A stretch of DNA of 64,000 nucleotides from positions 4,072,658 to 4,136,657 of the forward strand of contig OZ038394.1 in the NCBI GenBank assembly GCA_964036045.1, in the 5' to 3' direction. The notes below the pieces were generated by a model. The model was not told where the DNA came from, searched no databases, and was given only the letters and a program-made list of their open reading frames with translations. Every line of letters begins with the position of its first letter. Positions within the stretch are counted from its first letter, which is position 1. Origin of the DNA: Eutreptiella sp. 'Long Island Sound 2002' (Eukaryota > Euglenozoa > Euglenophyceae > Eutreptiales > Eutreptiaceae). The position numbers were made by a program, and so were the translations under genes. Positions 25,423-34,711 of the stretch are shown here, one piece after another.

Positions 25423-27209
25423 GCTTCCACATGGTCCGGTACCGGTCGTCATAATAACCAGCGGCTGTGCCAGGGAACCGCGCTGTGTTTTTGAGGGCGC
25501 CTGCAGAAACAAGCACCGTGGTCTGTCCAGTGCATAATCAAACACCTGTCAATCGTAAATGGATGGCCAGTGGATCCTCCGAAGGCCAAACCTTTTCGGT
25601 GTGCACTGGAAATTGCTGATCGCACTAGGACACAAGCAAATGGTCTCCGATCACCCAATGCTACGCACAGTAAGCTGAATAAGGCGCTCGGCTGAATTTT
25701 CAAGCAAACCCACAACCGGGGTTGGTCTGGACCACAGTAAACAAGAAAGCAAAACAAATAACCAAATCCACCGACACGGCAAACCAAGGTGAGGGCAACC
25801 TGGACGGTAGCGACGGTACATAAAGGCAGACGCATAAAAAAAAAACATATACCAAGTCAATATACACTAGTACACTGATGGGACTAGGTAAGGAACTTGA
25901 CTGGTAAGACAGCGTACTCAACTTAGGCAATGTAACTAACCAAGTACAAACGTAGTACGGCTGTAGGCATACATTATTCCTAAAAATCATCCAATCCACA
26001 AACAGTCCTAAACCAGTGAATATGGCGTCTCACAGCCATCCAGGTAAATCGGGTTGTATCTTACCTTGAGTTCTAGGTATACGGTAGTAAAGCTAACTAC
26101 ATGCGTATCATCGCAAGAACTGTGCATCATCTAATCAAAATACACCTGTGGACTCGAGGTTTGCTCGAACTCACCTACGCAAGAGTGAACGCAAACTCCT
26201 CCACACACGAGTGTACTCCTCACGTGCCAGCACATATCCACGCACGCACCGAGAAGTGGCATTCCAGCCCACATTCTCACACCCGTGCCCGTACACACAC
26301 AAATTCTCCCTTGGGCCACATGGCCTGAAGAGGCGTCATGCCCAGCAGCAAGGCAAGGGCGATGGCGCGGAGGACGATGAGTCATCGTTCATATCGGCCT
26401 GCCCGTCGGTCTTCGTGAGGGTCTTTGCAACCAAGTCTATGACGCCCAAATTGCGAGTAAGAACATGGGGAGCGATACCGTTCAACTCGCCCCCCGACTA
26501 AGGCAGCAGGAGAACGAAGGCTTCAGTGACTTCTATGAAGTTGGGCACGATGTCCATAGCTCCAACACGGTCACGGAGTAAATCAGAGTGACGGCCGTCC
26601 AAGATCATGTTGTCTCCATTGTAGGAGTGAATGGTGGTCATGGTACCGTACTCAATGCCGAAGTTCTCACCCAAAAGCTTGCAAACACCGAACATTCCGT
26701 TGGTGAAGCATGAAGCGTTGGAGATAGTGGTGTCGAAGACTTCGTTGTCGATGGGGTGATGGAAAACAAGGAAACCAAGACAAGCAAGGACACAACGGAA
26801 CAAACATTTACGGGACAAAATTTTCCCAAAAATGTTTAACATCCTATGGGAAACCGAGACACAAGAAAACACGACCCATGGGGCTTGGGAATCCCCAGAG
26901 CTAGTCACCAAGGGGCCCGGGTGACTCCACTGGTCCTTGGCAACTCTTGGCGATGTCCAACGTGTCAAACGGGCATGCTTGCATTTCTTGCAGCACCCAA
27001 GCAGAGGTGCTTTTTTTTTTAAGGGCGCCCAAGCGCAAGCGCCCGGTAGTCCGTGAGGAAGAAGGAAAGGGAAGCAAAGCAAGACTCAACAACCCATGGC
27101 AAAGCAAGAATCCCTTGCTCGAAAAGAGCATTTCCGGAGTCCGCGCAAGAAAGTCCGAAAATCTGTTGGCTTGCCAAAAAATTAGGAAAACCTCTGCTAC
27201 CACAAAGGA
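25423..27209. other. Sequence around the GAPDH fragment, otherwise unassigned
   Basis: Outside the GAPDH-like stretch nothing is recognised. A minus frame continues upstream of the GAPDH match to about 27080 without any further match to the enzyme, probably intron or unrelated sequence. The segment ends at the right long terminal repeat. Confidence 0.4.
26400..26762 (-). pseudogene. GAPDH-like fragment with premature stop
   Basis: Minus-strand translation gives ISNASCFTNGMFGVCKLL, GIEYGTMTTIHSYNGD, LDGRHSDLLRDRVGAMDIVP and, after a TAG, GELNGIAPHVLTRNLGVIDL. These align in order with the catalytic half of glyceraldehyde-3-phosphate dehydrogenase: the NASCTTN active site, the MTT-HSYTGD phosphate-binding stretch, the LD-H-DLRRAR loop and the LNG-A-RVPTPN-SV-DLV strand. 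The catalytic Cys is kept but TTNC has become FTNG, conserved Arg residues have changed, and TAG at about 26501-26503 sits at the P-N/Q position. The TMTT-HSY-GD form is typical of plastid/bacterial GAPDH. It lies inside the long-repeat element, so it is probably a captured or retro-copied fragment. Confidence 0.75.
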
Positions 27210-28276
27210 AAAGAGAATTACTCGACTCCGTAGTAAGGTATGACTTGCTGTAGAATATCCCCAAAATGCTTATATTTCAACTACTCAATGGTTAGCCAAA
27301 CCTACAAAACAAAGGTTGGAAAATGGGCTGATAAAAGTATGTAATTTTTGGGAGGGGTGCACTCGAGCAAAAATTTATCTAAAACAATTTATGTGATTGT
27401 TTGCATAAAAAAGTTTCAATTCAAAATACTCCTAGGGTCATACCCGCAAACACAACAAACAAAACTACGAGCAAGTAAAGGCGAAGCAAGGAAGATACAA
27501 AAGAAATCACCACGTGTACGTCTGAGTCATTGTTGACGATGTGGGGCCGCCGTGCCGTTGCCAAGGCCCCACCATTTCTGTTTCTCCACGGCGGCGGGTC
27601 GTGGTGGCCAAGGCATTCAAGATCCTTACGGCTCTACCCCCATGGACGGAACCGGGCTCACCACGGCTCCATGCTAAACAAAGCATGGGAGACATGTGAC
27701 ACCAAACCCAATATCATGCTTGCATTACCTTTATCCTTGCCCGTAACTAAACAATAATAAACCATGCAATGGACATCACTACGTGTAACAACCCAAATCC
27801 AAACAACAGTAAACAAACAACACATGCTTGAATGGAATGAATGCATAACATTGCAATGAGTGTAATGAAAGTATGTGAATGCAACACATGGAAAGCGACA
27901 AAGCAAAATAGTGGTGCACCATCATGAATCTACGATTCCCACCTCGAAAGCAAACTAATCGATTGAAGAGGATAAATGTTCAATCAGAATCAAACCTAAT
28001 GAATCCCTACATTCGCATGTTCGGGCGACGGCACCACTGGCTGCAACACAGCCTAAACTAACCAATCACGATCTTTAAACAGCACCAATATGACTACTTG
28101 ACAGAATTGAATTGATTGAGAGAATTGAATGACGCACCATCCGCACTGATCGCGGCTCGAAGACGACGCGATCTGTCTGGCACTGTACTGTCCTCTGTCT
28201 GGCACTGTACTGTCTAAATCTGCAAACCAATCAGCGGAACTGTAGCGACCTTGATAGAAATCCATTTTTTTCAACT
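27210..28276. repeat. Right long terminal direct repeat (1067 bp)
   Basis: Direct counterpart of 17296-18368. It ends TTTTTTTCAACT immediately before CGCAG, where the interrupted LINE resumes. Confidence 0.85.
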
Positions 28277-28694
28277 CGCAGGATACACCAAATGCATCTG
28301 CGGCCCCGCGGAAGAAGAAAACTGGGACCATTTCAAGACGTGCCCCCTGTACCAAGGACTGGACACCCTCACAGACTGGAACCCAACCCACACCAGGGCA
28401 CAGCACGGCGGATGGCCGACAGGGTCCCCGGCAACGCAACAACTCGCCACCATCCTGAAGCAGACGGAGGTACTCGAGGCTGTCCGCAGGGGACTCATCC
28501 CCACTGCCGTCTACACCTTGCTACACGCCCACGCGGAGGACCCCAAGGGCACAGCAGCGCACATGCAACGGACAGTCGTTGCCAAGACAGCGGAGCAGCT
28601 CACGTACCGCGCCCATAAATACCTGCAGCATGCAGCCAGCCTGCCCCAAACGGACCCAGCCCACCACCTCAAACTCGTGTTCTACCAACCGTGA
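28277..28694 (+). pseudogene. LINE ORF2 continuation: zinc knuckle and C-terminal helix region
   Basis: Resumes the ORF2 frame interrupted at 17295. The first residues form CICGPAEEENWDHFKTCP, a C-x-C/H/C knuckle commonly found after RNase H in LINEs and thought to bind nucleic acid. The next 110 residues are alpha-helical in character (TAVYTLLHAHAEDPKGTA). A TGA at 28692-28694 ends the frame, but coding sequence continues in the same frame after it. Confidence 0.75.
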
Positions 28695-29634
28695 GAACCT
28701 GCCCCACAACATACCACCAACAAGGGACCCCCGACCACGCCTACACACCATCCGCCAGGCACAAAACCGGCACGGCACGCACGAGCACCACAGGCACCGC
28801 ACACACAACCACCAGCATGCGCACGCCACAAGCCCCCATTTCCCCAAGCCACCGTCCGTCCACAGGTACCGCCATCGGCAGCCACCGCATGCCCCCTCTG
28901 CGTGCGCCAGCGGCTACCACAGACGGCCCTACCCTGCAACGCAGACCACAGGGTCTGCCTAGGAGCCGCACAACGCCTCACCCACTGCCCCAACTGCGGG
29001 GACCTCAACCCCCAACACTGCGGGCGGCCCACGGCCCCCGCCACACCCCCCCCTGCCAGCCACCCGAGCTTCTTCGGGCCACTCACTGACGCCCTCCGGG
29101 ACCACCTGGGAGGGTACTACGTGGCGGATGCAGCGGACCACACGTGGACCATAGCAATGGCCACGGCCAGCACACCCCTGCCCCCCCACAGCCCGCCCCT
29201 GCGCCACAGCGGGGGCAGGTTGAGCGTGGCGGCCCGCCATGTCCTTCTCGCCCTATACCTCCACCACCGTGACCTCCACCTTCCAGAAGCACAGCTCCCA
29301 ACCCCCCAAGCAGCAGCCCCGACGCCTGAATCGTGGGCGGACACGGCACCAGAGGAGATAGCAGCCTACCCCCGAATCGCTTGCCACCGGTTCAACACCG
29401 CCCTCGGCAGGCGGAAAGGAACACCTTACCCACTCAGCGCACTCCTCTACCCGGCACCACCCCCGCTCCACGCAGCTGGAGCCCCCGGAGGGCTGGCCGT
29501 CCTTTCGGGACGCCCACCTGGCCGCCCCCGACGAAACCACCGCCGCACGGATGGACCTCCCGGACCAGCGCGTCTACGTCAGAGGCAGCGAGGTGCGCCT
29601 CAGAGAGGCGCGTCGCTGGCACGCCCGCTCCCGG
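28695..29634 (+). pseudogene. RING-like zinc domain ORF following LINE ORF2, same frame
   Basis: The frame of ORF2 stays open past its TGA from 28695 to about 29450. A Pro/His-rich linker leads to CPLC-x11-CNADHRVCLGA-x6-CPNC, which matches the C-x2-C...C-x3-H-x2-C-x2-[C]...C-x2-C order of a RING finger with the sixth ligand replaced by Ala. After it come globular stretches (DALRDHLGGYYVADAADHTW) and, after a frameshift near 29450-29500, MDLPDQRVYVRGSEV and an Arg-rich tail. The tail resumes after the chromovirus at 52228 for a few codons (SPQRG) and a TAA. It may be a separate third ORF or the C-terminal part of ORF2 cut off by a mutated codon. RING activity is inferred only from the ligand pattern. 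Confidence 0.55.
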
Positions 29635-30109
29635 TGCAGCAGTGACAGCACTCAGATTATACATCAATGTGATCAGAATTTCAATGTCTCTCAGATGTAC
29701 ATTAGTGCAGTAAAGTTTCCGCTTGTTTTCATGTTTTCCGTTCGCCGCCAGATGTCGCCTGTGAGCGCGCGTCGGGTGGCATTTGTCTTTCGTGATTTCC
29801 CAATCGGATTTATTTAAATTATTTCGAATGTTTCCACGTTGTGTCATTATGTGCGATGAATGCGCATTGAGATTCTATGTCTGCTCCATTTTTGTAGACC
29901 GGGTTTTCTGACTATTCATATTCCACCATGGAGTTCACTGGACTTACAAGTGCTTCGCATATGTCGCTCCCAGAGGCTGGATATGGGTCTGAAGAGGGTC
30001 ATGTGGGTTCGGAGATATCAGGGGCAGTGTCGGGCGTTACGACCCCTGGGGCATCAAGGCTACAGGCTTCGCAATTACAAGAAACATCCGCCACTATGCA
30101 GCGGTTACA
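29635..30109 (+). repeat. 5' LTR of the chromovirus
   Basis: Direct counterpart of 51743-52222. It begins TG but lacks the six bases TAACGG present in the 3' LTR and ends GCGGTTACA. It contains the Kozak-perfect start codon of the first ORF at 29928. Confidence 0.9.
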
Positions 30110-30788
30110 TGGTAGCAGAGGAAATCATGAATCTGCTTCTGGAATCTCCACGGACACCTTGAGATCATCGGACTTTAGCGGGGCTATTACTTGTTCTGGG
30201 TCACTGCGTGTTCCCCATGAGGTTACATTCGTGGCAACTCCCCAGCGAACCGAAGATCACCTTTCTGAGTGTCCTTACTGTGGCCATAGGCATTGGCCTG
30301 GAGTTCATACTTGTGCTGATTGTTGTGTGAACGCGCCACCCAACCTTAAACCCGGTCGAGAATCTCCCTCCTCTAGTGAATCTGGATCGAGCTCTCACGC
30401 TTTGCCTGATCTTGAAGACAGCGGCAGCGAAGGAGAGCAGTCTGATCCTGGAATTAGTGGTGATTACTCGGAAAACCACATCCAGGAAATCTGGAATCAG
30501 GAGTTCCTGAACCGCCAGAATTGGCTACTGGCGGAGGCGAGCTATCGAGGCCGCCTGAGGGACTGGTTCAGGACGTCGTGCGAGTTCATCAGGGACAGCG
30601 GCCGGTTGAGATTTGACGCCACATTGCAGGAACAAGAGGACTGGGAAGACCTGATGGACCAGTTCGACCACCAGGCAGCCGTGATGGTGCAGATGGCCAT
30701 CATTGCCGAGGAGAGACGCCAGAATGTGCATCCGCACGCTGGTCTGTCGGGCGCCTGGGGTCGAACGACGAAGAGGTCAACGAAATGA
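29928..30788 (+). CDS. Chromovirus ORF1 starting inside the LTR, zinc-ribbon protein
   Basis: An intact 286-residue frame with start context CCACCATGG. It begins 182 bp before the LTR ends and reads through the LTR end and primer-binding site (residues near 61 onward include RLHGSRGN, encoded by the primer site). Residues around 110-135 form CPYCGHRHWPGVHTCADCC, a C-x2-C...C-x2-C zinc ribbon. The middle is Ser/Glu-rich and disordered, and the last 100 residues are helical and Trp-rich (RLRDWFRTSCEFIRDSG). Its stop overlaps the next ATG (ATGA at 30785-30788). It is not a classical gag; it may be an accessory or N-terminal gag part. The 3' LTR copy of the start has a 1-bp deletion. Confidence 0.6.
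   Translation: MEFTGLTSASHMSLPEAGYGSEEGHVGSEISGAVSGVTTPGASRLQASQLQETSATMQRLHGSRGNHESASGISTDTLRSSDFSGAITCSGSLRVPHEVTFVATPQRTEDHLSECPYCGHRHWPGVHTCADCCVNAPPNLKPGRESPSSSESGSSSHALPDLEDSGSEGEQSDPGISGDYSENHIQEIWNQEFLNRQNWLLAEASYRGRLRDWFRTSCEFIRDSGRLRFDATLQEQEDWEDLMDQFDHQAAVMVQMAIIAEERRQNVHPHAGLSGAWGRTTKRSTK
30110..30121 (+). promoter_or_regulatory. Primer-binding site for initiator tRNA-Met
   Basis: TGGTAGCAGAGG follows the LTR with no gap. It is the exact complement of the 3' end of initiator tRNA-Met of the type ending CCTCTGCTACCA (established for animal tRNA-iMet). First-strand synthesis would start here. Confidence 0.85.
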
Positions 30789-32670
30789 GGTGTGATTCGA
30801 CACATTCTCACCTCTCCAGGGAGCAACTGTCCAAGCTTCCCAACTCCAACTCAAGTGTTGATACTTGGGTTGATGAAGTGAGAAGCAAAGGAAAAGGTAC
30901 GAGATGCCCGTCGTGTGGCGAGTGTGCCAAGGACTGCTCCTGTGGACGCCAGATTTCGTCGCTGGAAGACAGGGTGAAGGAGCTGAAGAAGGCCGCCTAG
31001 GAGAAAAAGGGGGTGACGACAGCAAGTGGAAGGAGATGGAGCAGAAGCTGGTAAAGCTGACGAATCTGGTACAAAATCTGAGCACTACTTGGCTCACTGG
31101 ACCAGCGCCTACAATGGCAAGCCACCCAGCACCTACCTCCTCAGCTGCACCTGCATCCACGCCTTACGGCGTTCCACATTCTCCAGCACCCCCAGCTTTT
31201 ACTGGTTCACACCCAACTTTTACTGGAATTTCTGGTATCCCCCCTACTGGATTTACAAGTCCTATTGGGTTCGATCTGGGTACTGAAGGAGGAGAATCTT
31301 CGTCGGAGAGGTCTGTACTGTCTGTTGGTACTGTTGCTGATATTGATGGAGAAGCAAGGACCACGGTGAAGGAGAGATCCATGGCCTTGAAGAAGAAGGA
31401 CAAAGAAAAGAAGGAGAATGAGGCCAAAACGAAGGAAAAGCAGAAGAAATTGAAGGAGATGAGGCTGCATCAAGCACAACCAACGCCGTTTGTGCAGCCT
31501 ACTGTGGACCAGGCGTTGCTGGCGGCCGCAATTGCGCAAGCACAGGCAATGGGAGGCGCCGCCGTCAACCCAGTATTCGTCAATCCGGTTGGCACATCCG
31601 CAGGTTTCAACCTGAACCACCTGCTGAATCCTTTGCACATGAGGCCTAGGGGTTCAGTAATGAAACAGCCGAAGTTCTCAGGGCACCCAAATTACTGGGC
31701 GTCCTTGGAGAGGCAGTTCATGGTTTGGCTGCAGACGGAGAAACTGGACAAGGAACTCTGGATTCTCGGGTTGATGGACTGTTTGACTGGCAAACTCAGA
31801 CAAAGTACATATAATCTTTATGTGGAAAGGCAGAATCAAGGAGATCCCCTGACTTATGAAGAGCTGTATCGAAGTCTCAAGAAGAAAGGCTCTTGACTTC
31901 CTGAAGATCATTACATAAACCGTCTGGAGAAATCCAGGGCGATCAAGAAATTGTTTCTTGAAGAGATCCAAATAGCAAGGCAAGATTGGGAGTTTTTGGT
32001 GCAAGAGCCGGAGAACTCTGGAGAAGGCCTTTCTGAAGGCGAGATGAAGAAGATCCTCCTGAGCAAGCTCACGCCGGAGACCAAGCAGAAGATCAGGGAC
32101 TCTCAGGCGGACCAAAAAGTCCTGGGCAACTGGGTTGAAGTCCGAGGATTGCCGGAGACTATGGGAAAAATGGCAGTTCGTGAGTTGCTACACTCTATCA
32201 GTGCTACTGGATTGAAAGACATCACTATTCGTGAGGGCAGATGGAGAGTTGGTTTCCATGATTCTGAACAGTCGGAGTTTTTCTGTAGTATGGTGCATGG
32301 TAAAGTGAAGTATAAGGGAACAGTTTTGAAGGTGCGGCCGTGGATCTTCTCGTATGGAGTGGAGCAGATCTGGGACCAACTTGAAAAGTATGCAAACTTA
32401 GAACGCCAGAAGTCACAGGATGCACAAGGCTTCGGAGGCAAGGTCACTGCCGTTGGTGAGAAGGGATGCTCCGTGTGCATTGCCCTTGGAAAGGAAGGTC
32501 GACCGGCGACCCACACGACCGCAGATCACAGGTGGACGCCCTCAGATCTCAAGACAACTCAGTCCAAAATGGATGGAAAGGGAAATTTTCCCAAAAATCC
32601 CCAGCAGGATGGAGCACGAGATGCTGACCAGCATGGACGGGGAAAGGGTAAAGGGCAGTCCAAAGGATAG
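30785..32670 (+). pseudogene. Chromovirus gag, broken by TAG, frameshift and TGA
   Basis: The start overlaps the ORF1 stop. A Cys-rich motif CPSCGECAKDCSCG leads into a coiled-coil (SSLEDRVKELKKAA). A TAG at 30998-31000 and a 1-base shift in the following G-run then break the frame. Next come a Pro/Thr/Ser-rich linker, a Lys/Glu-rich coiled segment (KKKDKEKKENEAKTKEKQ), and the capsid-like retrotransposon gag region (PKFSGHPNYWASLERQFMVW). A TGA at 31894-31896 precedes LPEDHYINRLEKSRAIKK in the same frame. The C-terminal part has CSVC...H, a possible knuckle variant. Gag would form the particle and package element RNA. Confidence 0.7.
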
Positions 32671-33105
32671 AACAGAGACTGGACACCAAAAGATTACTCG
32701 CAGCAAGGCGGAGATCCAAGGGACTCAAGATGGACCGATGCTGGTGGAAAATCTGGTGGAAAATCTGGCCAAAAGGGTGGAAAGGGACAAGGAAAGTCCG
32801 GGAATCAAGATGATTCGAAGGTGAATGGCAACCCCCTGTATACGGAGACGCCAGCAAACAAGACCTTCGGCAACAACAAGGATACTGGTGGTCGAGGTAA
32901 GGGCAGATCCAACGAATCCAACCTCAATTCCAACACCTCCAATAACAAAGGCCACGGAGGTAAGAAAGGTGGTGGCGAAAAGTCATTTGGTGGTCGTGGA
33001 CGTGGAAAAGGAGTCAATGCCGTTGAAGCAGGAGAAGAATGGGTTGACGAAGGACAAGTACAGGACGTGCAGCCGAACGTCGAGGAAGAATGGCAATAGG
33101 GAACC
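32671..33105 (+). pseudogene. Gly/Lys/Asn-rich linker of the polyprotein
   Basis: The frame of gag continues past TAG at 32668-32670 through GGKSGGKSGQKGGKGQGKSG-like low-complexity sequence and GGRGRGKGVNAVEAGEEW, ending in TAG near 33097. It is basic and disordered, and would suit RNA binding as a nucleocapsid-like linker between gag and protease. Confidence 0.5.
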
Positions 33106-33136
33106 AACTTGACCCAATTCCCAACACTGGGGTTGA

Positions 33137-33811
33137 GTGGCAGGAAACAAAGCCCATCAGGTATTTGGGGCGGTGCATGGACGCTGCTGGGATCGGCTGG
33201 CGCGCTCCTCCGGCCTCCTTTACCCTGCCTGGCTCCTCAACGCTGTCCGGCGAGGCAAGCAGCGCCAGTTAGTCTGCTGGATCCAGGTCAGAACGACGGA
33301 TGGTAAGGTTAGACTTGCCAAATGTCTGATTCACAATGGTTCAGAGGTCAATCTGGTGAGGAAAGGCTTTCTGCAGGAGGACGAGGCGAAGCTGTCCTCG
33401 ACACCTGTCCAGCTGGAGGGAGTCAGTGGACATCGCCTTGACGGTGGCGACCGAGAGGAAGAATTGGCGGTCAGATTGGTGAAACAATCTGTGTGGAGCG
33501 TGGAAGAGACGGTCACGGAGGAGTGGTTTTCTGGAAAATTCTATGAAGCCAGCATAAAGTATGATTTTTTCTTGGGTCAACCATGGCTTCAAGCTCACGG
33601 TGTGTCGCCCATGGGACACAGGACATGCTGCCTCCAAGATCCGTCGACCAGCGACCTGTCTGACTTGTATTATCTGCACCCATATGCCAAGAGTATCCAC
33701 CAAATCAAGGAGCGAAATAAGCGGAATATTCAGCAAGATGGGCAGGAATGGACAGGGAATCAAGAAGAATTCGACGAAGGAAAGGTGGAATCATTGAAAT
33801 GCAAGAAGTGA
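33137..33811 (+). pseudogene. Retropepsin-like protease with lost catalytic Asp
   Basis: VRLAKCLIHNGSEVNLVRKGF aligns with the L-DSGSEVNLV active-site loop of gypsy proteases, but the catalytic D-S/T-G is now H-N-G. YDFFLGQPWLQAHGV matches the family's second conserved strand (the ILG-PWL signature). A retropepsin would cleave the polyprotein; without the Asp this one should be inactive. The frame ends TGA at 33809-33811 and the coding sequence shifts to the next frame. Confidence 0.75.
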
Positions 33812-33825
33812 AAGTCAGTTTGCTA

Positions 33826-34711
33826 TCGTGTAGTCGACAAATGGCGGGACATTCTGGTGGATTATTTCGGAAGAAACCACAATTTTCGTCCTCAAGTTGA
33901 TGCCTTTGCAAACAAAAAGAATAAAAGATTTCCGAAGTTCTACGACGATGCCTGGAGTGAGGACTGGTCTGAACCTCTTTGGATCAATCCGCCCTTCGAC
34001 GTTTTTCCTCGTGTGGTGCAGAAGCTGAAGCAATCCGGCGCAAAGGCGATTTTAATTGTCCCCGATTGGCTAAGACAATCTTGGTTCAAGGACATTATGG
34101 ACATTTCCATCGACATTGTCGAGCTACCTCACAAGGGAGTGAAGCTGTATTGCGAAGACAATGGCAAGCCTTTGCCACAGCGTTCGTGGAGCACGTTGGC
34201 GTGCTTAGTTGATGGGAATCTGGGAGATTATTGGCAAGATGACAGTGAAATGGGAACAGAAGAGGTCATCTCAAATTCCTCAAGAATCGACGAAATTGAG
34301 GTGGATGAAGACGGTCGAGAGCGGAATCCCGACGTATCGTCGCGGAAGGAGGGAAGGACAATCAGCGTCCCTCAAGAGAACGCCTCCATCCATTACAATT
34401 CGTCCCCATCAGACAAGAATCAAGCCAAAAATGTCAAGATTTCAAGCAAGAATGATGACAAATCTCCAAGAATCTCGCCTGAATTGACAGGAATGCAGCT
34501 GAATTCGTCCGACCATCCCTTCAAGACATTCGTGGACCCCCTTCATTGGTGGGATCCCACGGAGGAGCGAGCTCAGGTGAGCTTCATCCGCCAACAATGC
34601 GACGAAGAAGTTTGGAATGAAGTGGCCAAGACACCTAGTAATTTACCGCTGACGGAGTCCCGAGCCGGGAATGGTTCCGCGGTTAGTTTCGTTTGGTCGC
34701 AGGAAATGTAG
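33826..34711 (+). CDS. DIRS-type adenine-methyltransferase-like domain protein
   Basis: A 284-residue frame (ATG at 33857, open further upstream). Residues about 10-120 contain PQVDAFANKKNKRFPKFYDD, WSEPLWINPPFDVFPRVVQK and KAILIVPDWLRQSWFKDIM. This matches the region found beside RT/RNase H in DIRS-like elements and some algal gypsy elements, often annotated as Dam-like because of the N/D-PPF/Y motif. Function is unproven; the motif is shared with N6-adenine methyltransferases. The rest is a charged, disordered tail. It sits between protease and RT, an unusual place. Confidence 0.6.

Larger units (their letters stand above)
17296..28276. mobile_element. 10.98-kb element with long direct terminal repeats, no pol gene seen
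   Basis: The element is bounded by 1073-bp and 1067-bp direct repeats and a 5-bp target duplication, the hallmarks of LTR-type integration. The termini (ACAAAG...TTCAACT) lack the usual TG...CA. No primer-binding site matching a tRNA I recognise follows the left repeat. The 8.8-kb interior has about 50% GC and holds no reverse transcriptase, protease or integrase motif in any frame. It does carry minisatellites and a GAPDH-like fragment. It resembles a large non-autonomous retrotransposon derivative. A Penelope/DIRS relative or another class with direct terminal repeats is an alternative. Confidence 0.7.
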
